The position numbers and the translations under genes are program-made. From positions 1-30,776 of the forward strand of contig DATHVI010000084.1 in the NCBI GenBank assembly GCA_035461385.1: DNA of 30,776 nt. The letters are read 5' to 3'. This document shows, in pieces, positions 28,936 to 30,776 of the stretch (position 1 is the stretch's first letter; each line of letters opens with the position of its first letter). Below the pieces are notes generated by a model that searched no databases, was not told the origin of the DNA, and saw only the letters and a list, made by a program, of their open reading frames with translations. Source of the DNA: DATHVI01 sp035461385 (GTDB lineage Bacteria > Actinomycetota > Thermoleophilia > Solirubrobacterales > 70-9).

Positions 28936-29071
28936 TTCGCCAAGGCGGCCTCGCCGGCTTTCGGTAGTTCGCAGCAGCCGCGGCCGGTAGTCCGCACCGA
29001 TGCGGTCGCGACTCGTGCGCGAGATCCTCTCAGCCGTACCCGCGACCGGACGAGATTCCCCGGCGGCGCGG

Positions 29072-29077
29072 GGGTAT
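29072..29077 (+). promoter_or_regulatory. GGGTAT, SigB/SigF-type -10-like element
   Basis: GGGTAT lies 28 nt before the ATG at 29106 with a GATT about 14 nt upstream (29054-29057). Stress sigma factors of the SigB/SigF group prefer GTTT-N14-16-GGGTAT, so this is a partial match. Confidence 0.3.
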
Positions 29078-29105
29078 CGGTCACCCACTGAAGGAGGCGG
29101 TTCGG

Positions 29106-29531
29106 ATGCCGGCCGAGATTCAGACCAACGGCCAGCCGTCAACCCTGAGCGGCGATCCCGAGCAGATCGAGCCCGACGGGCAGCGCACCCTCCGGGAGCT
29201 GGCAACCGAGAGGATCCACCGAATCCGCCGATTCAAGCTCCACCTGGTCGTCTTCACCGTTGGCCTGCCGCTTCTCGGAGCGCTCTGGGTCCTGACGGAG
29301 TACTTCGAGGAGAACACGTGGCCGAGCCGATTCGCATCCGACCCCGATGTCGCCGGCACCTGGGACCCGTGGCTCTTCTTCGTCGCGGGGATCTGGACGA
29401 TCGGCCTCGCGATCCACGCCCTGCGGACGTATCTTGGACCGCCGATCGGGCCGATCGGGCGGTACATCCGCCGACCGATTCCAGCGACTGAGCTCGACCG
29501 CGAGATCCAGCGGCTGAAGTCCCGGCGCTGA
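29106..29531 (+). CDS. 2TM-domain membrane protein
   Basis: A 141-aa protein. The Gln/Pro-rich hydrophilic start (1-30) is followed by an amphipathic helix (LRELATERIHRIRRFKLH), transmembrane helix 1 (about 44-63, LVVFTVGLPLLGALWVLT), a loop with WDPWLFF and transmembrane helix 2 (about 88-107). A basic tail ends in EIQRLKSRR. The RxxxxxHxxxF...WxPW layout matches the small 2TM domain found in many bacteria, sometimes fused to sensor kinases; its function is unknown. The ATG start has AAGGAGG (29091-29097) at 8 nt. Same strand as the CoA-binding gene 57 bp downstream, possibly one operon behind a stress-type promoter. Confidence 0.82.
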   Translation: MPAEIQTNGQPSTLSGDPEQIEPDGQRTLRELATERIHRIRRFKLHLVVFTVGLPLLGALWVLTEYFEENTWPSRFASDPDVAGTWDPWLFFVAGIWTIGLAIHALRTYLGPPIGPIGRYIRRPIPATELDREIQRLKSRR

Positions 29532-29588
29532 TCGCCCCGACGGCTTCGGTTCCGGGATCGCTGAGGTTTCACGGAAAGGAGGCTCGAG

Positions 29589-30065
29589 ATGACGAAGATC
29601 AACGAAGCGGCGTCGGAGTTCTTGGCCAGCAAGCGGGTCGCGGTGACCGGCGTCTCCCGACACCCGAAGGGCCACGGCAGCAACATCGTCTACCAGCGCC
29701 TCAGGGCTCGCGGATACGAGGTGTTCGCGGTCAACCCGAACGCCGAGGAGGTCGAAGGCGATCGCTGCTACAGCGACCTCGGTTCGATCCCGGGCGGAGT
29801 CGACGCGGTCGTGATCGCAACTAGGCCCGAGCTCGCCGAGGAGACGATGCACGAGTGCGCGGATCTCGGGATCAAGCACGTCTGGATGCACCGCGGTCCC
29901 GGCGCCGGGAGCGTCTCCGAGGCCGCGGCCGATTACGGGCGGCACCACGGCATCGACGTGATCCCCGGCGGCTGCCCGTGCATGTTCGACCCCACTGCCG
30001 ATCTCGGGCACAAGGCGATGCGGGTCGTCTTCACCCTCGGCGGGAACGTCCCGAGGGAGGTCTGA
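29589..30065 (+). CDS. CoA-binding domain protein (YccU-like)
   Basis: A 158-aa single-domain Rossmann-type protein of the CoA_binding_2 family. The VAVTGVSRHPKGHGSNIVYQ opening, GYEVFAVNPNAEEVEG, GVDAVVIATRP, GIKHVWMHRGPGAGSVSE and IPGGCPCMF are all family blocks. Related domains form the CoA site of succinyl-CoA synthetase-like enzymes; stand-alone members are thought to bind CoA, with no known reaction. The ATG start has a strong AAAGGAGG (29575-29582) 6 nt upstream. Confidence 0.9.
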   Translation: MTKINEAASEFLASKRVAVTGVSRHPKGHGSNIVYQRLRARGYEVFAVNPNAEEVEGDRCYSDLGSIPGGVDAVVIATRPELAEETMHECADLGIKHVWMHRGPGAGSVSEAAADYGRHHGIDVIPGGCPCMFDPTADLGHKAMRVVFTLGGNVPREV

Positions 30066-30099
30066 CCGAATTGCGGAGCCATCCTGACGACAACCTTAA

Positions 30100-30113
30100 G
30101 CCCGATCTCGGGC
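30100..30113 (+). terminator. Short hairpin after the CoA-binding gene
   Basis: GCCCGA-TC-TCGGGC, 6-bp arms with a 2-nt centre, 35 nt after the stop codon at 30065. There is no T-tract; weak terminator candidate. Confidence 0.25.
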
Positions 30114-30268
30114 GGCGAGTTAGGCAGCACCCGCCGGCAGCGGCGCCCTTGCGCAGCCTGCGAGCGGGGGTATGGTCTGGGACGACGATCGATGCGGCCT
30201 CGTTTGACATACGCGAACGTGATGTCGCTCAACGAGGCCAGACGGATCACGACACGCTCTTCGGGCGG

Positions 30269-30436
30269 GTGAGCCGGACGATCGCCCCCGGTGAGAGCAC
30301 GAGGTTCACGCTCAGCACAATCGCCCCGGGGTTCGTCGACCTGCTCGTCTCCAGGGTCGATGCCTCGGGCGTGTCCCTGCGCCTCAGCTGTGCGCTGACC
30401 TCCGGCCTCAGGATCAACTGCATCGGCCTCGGCTGA
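30269..30436 (+). CDS. Doubtful small ORF or gene remnant before osmC
   Basis: From GTG 30269 a 55-codon frame reads VSRTIAPGESTRFTLSTIAP, then a beta-rich stretch with two cysteines (LRLSCALTSGLRINCIGLG), ending at TGA 30436, 8 bp before the osmC start. Third-position GC is high and the composition resembles a secreted beta-sandwich fragment. The frame stays open further upstream, so the start is not fixed, and there is no good ribosome site. It may be the tail of a decayed larger gene. The rest of the 379-bp gap (30066-30444) holds a GGGTAT element (30168-30173) and a TTGACA hexamer (30204-30209) without a clear -10. Confidence 0.3.
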   Translation: MSRTIAPGESTRFTLSTIAPGFVDLLVSRVDASGVSLRLSCALTSGLRINCIGLG

Positions 30437-30444
30437 GCGCGGCG

Positions 30445-30776
30445 GTGGCCCCGCGTACGCACACCTACTCGGCGACGGTCGCCTGGACCGGGAACCGCGG
30501 GGACGGCACCAGCACCTACCGCTCCTACGGGCGCGACCATCTGGTCAGCGCGCCGGGCAAGCCCGACCTCCCCGCCTCGGCCGACCGCACCTTCCGCGGC
30601 GATCGCGATCGCTGGAGCCCCGAGGAGCTGCTGGTCGCCGCGCTCAGCGGCTGTCACATGCTCTCCTACCTCCACCTCTGCGCCGTCTCCGGTGTCGTCG
30701 TCACCGCCTACGAGGACGAGGCCGACGGGGTGATGACCGAGACCGGCGACGGGGGCGGCCGGTTCACCCGGGTGAC
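30445..30776 (+). CDS. OsmC family protein, 3' end cut by the window
   Basis: The first 110 residues are visible. TYSATVAWTGNRGDGTSTYR, DHLVSAPGKPDLPASADRTF, WSPEELLVAALSGCHMLSYL and GGGRFTRV are characteristic of the OsmC-like family. C70 in SGCHML is the expected reactive cysteine, and the nearby Glu60/Glu61 and Arg residues fit the peroxidase site. OsmC/Ohr proteins reduce organic hydroperoxides in the cytoplasm. The second conserved cysteine would lie beyond the window. GTG 30445 is the start because the conserved N-terminal strand follows directly; no ribosome site is seen. Confidence 0.9.
   Translation, partial: MAPRTHTYSATVAWTGNRGDGTSTYRSYGRDHLVSAPGKPDLPASADRTFRGDRDRWSPEELLVAALSGCHMLSYLHLCAVSGVVVTAYEDEADGVMTETGDGGGRFTRV

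Noticed and set aside
30204..30209. Perfect TTGACA -35 hexamer before osmC
   Set aside because: No TAnnnT hexamer was found at 16-18 bp downstream, so a vegetative promoter cannot be supported.

Overview
The window is a dense, very GC-rich (about 70% or more) bacterial chromosome segment. Most codons end in G or C, GTG starts are common, and genes are short-spaced on both strands. The gene set suggests an actinobacterium (Actinomycetota), most plausibly of the Thermoleophilia type: de novo inositol synthesis with a phosphatidylinositol-phosphate synthase, a luciferase-like (LLM) oxidoreductase, a PimA-like glycosyltransferase fused to a PHP domain, and a phasin-like protein. This placement is inferred from gene content only; there is no rRNA. 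No phage, IS element, CRISPR array or replication origin was seen.

Layout. 1-1771: 3'-truncated dnaK (minus) with a hairpin in its leader. 1935-5047: membrane-anchored cytochrome c (minus), SAM methyltransferase, glycerophosphodiesterase, then endonuclease III (minus) behind a strong convergent hairpin. 5071-5888: a hydrolase with an apparent one-base frameshift. 5983-8694: a lipid module of PAP2/AUR1-like membrane protein, CDP-alcohol phosphatidyltransferase and myo-inositol-1-phosphate synthase. 8732-10187 (minus): two membrane proteins, the larger one frameshifted. 10235-12876: GT-B/PHP fusion coupled to a divergent uracil-DNA-glycosylase-like protein. 12928-16793: zinc-ribbon peptide, LLM oxidoreductase coupled to an RNA m5U methyltransferase (both minus), and an M3 peptidase. 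16797-19278: phasin-like protein and EEP-family protein (minus), and ornithine carbamoyltransferase. 19389-21404: eroded wax-ester-synthase remnant and pyruvate:quinone oxidoreductase (minus). 21652-23929: tRNA-Glu, lgt, an atypical SDR and a CAP-domain secreted protein. 24282-28904: tRNA-Val lying antisense to the 3' end of a cyclopropane-fatty-acid synthase, a GGDEF-EAL protein, a PepSY-like/GT-C membrane protein and tRNA-Asp. 29106-30776: 2TM protein, CoA-binding protein, a doubtful small ORF and a 5' OsmC fragment.

How the genes fit together. The clearest functional unit is 5983-8694: Ino1 makes inositol-1-phosphate, the CDP-alcohol transferase joins it to CDP-diacylglycerol to give phosphatidylinositol phosphate, and the PAP2 protein is a natural candidate for removing or transferring the phosphate. 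Other membrane-lipid genes (CFA synthase, GDPD, Lgt, WS/DGAT remnant, phasin) are scattered around it.

Two modes of expression can be read from the DNA. Some genes have a good Shine-Dalgarno sequence (dnaK, methyltransferase, ino1, phasin, poxB, 2TM, CoA-binding). About eleven others have none, but carry a TAnnnT -10 hexamer only 6-13 nt before the start codon, as expected for leaderless mRNAs. The most interesting items for follow-up are the inositol-lipid module and the repeat-rich region before ino1, the leaderless-promoter pattern, the GT-PHP/UDG pair with degenerate catalytic motifs, and the dnaK leader hairpin.
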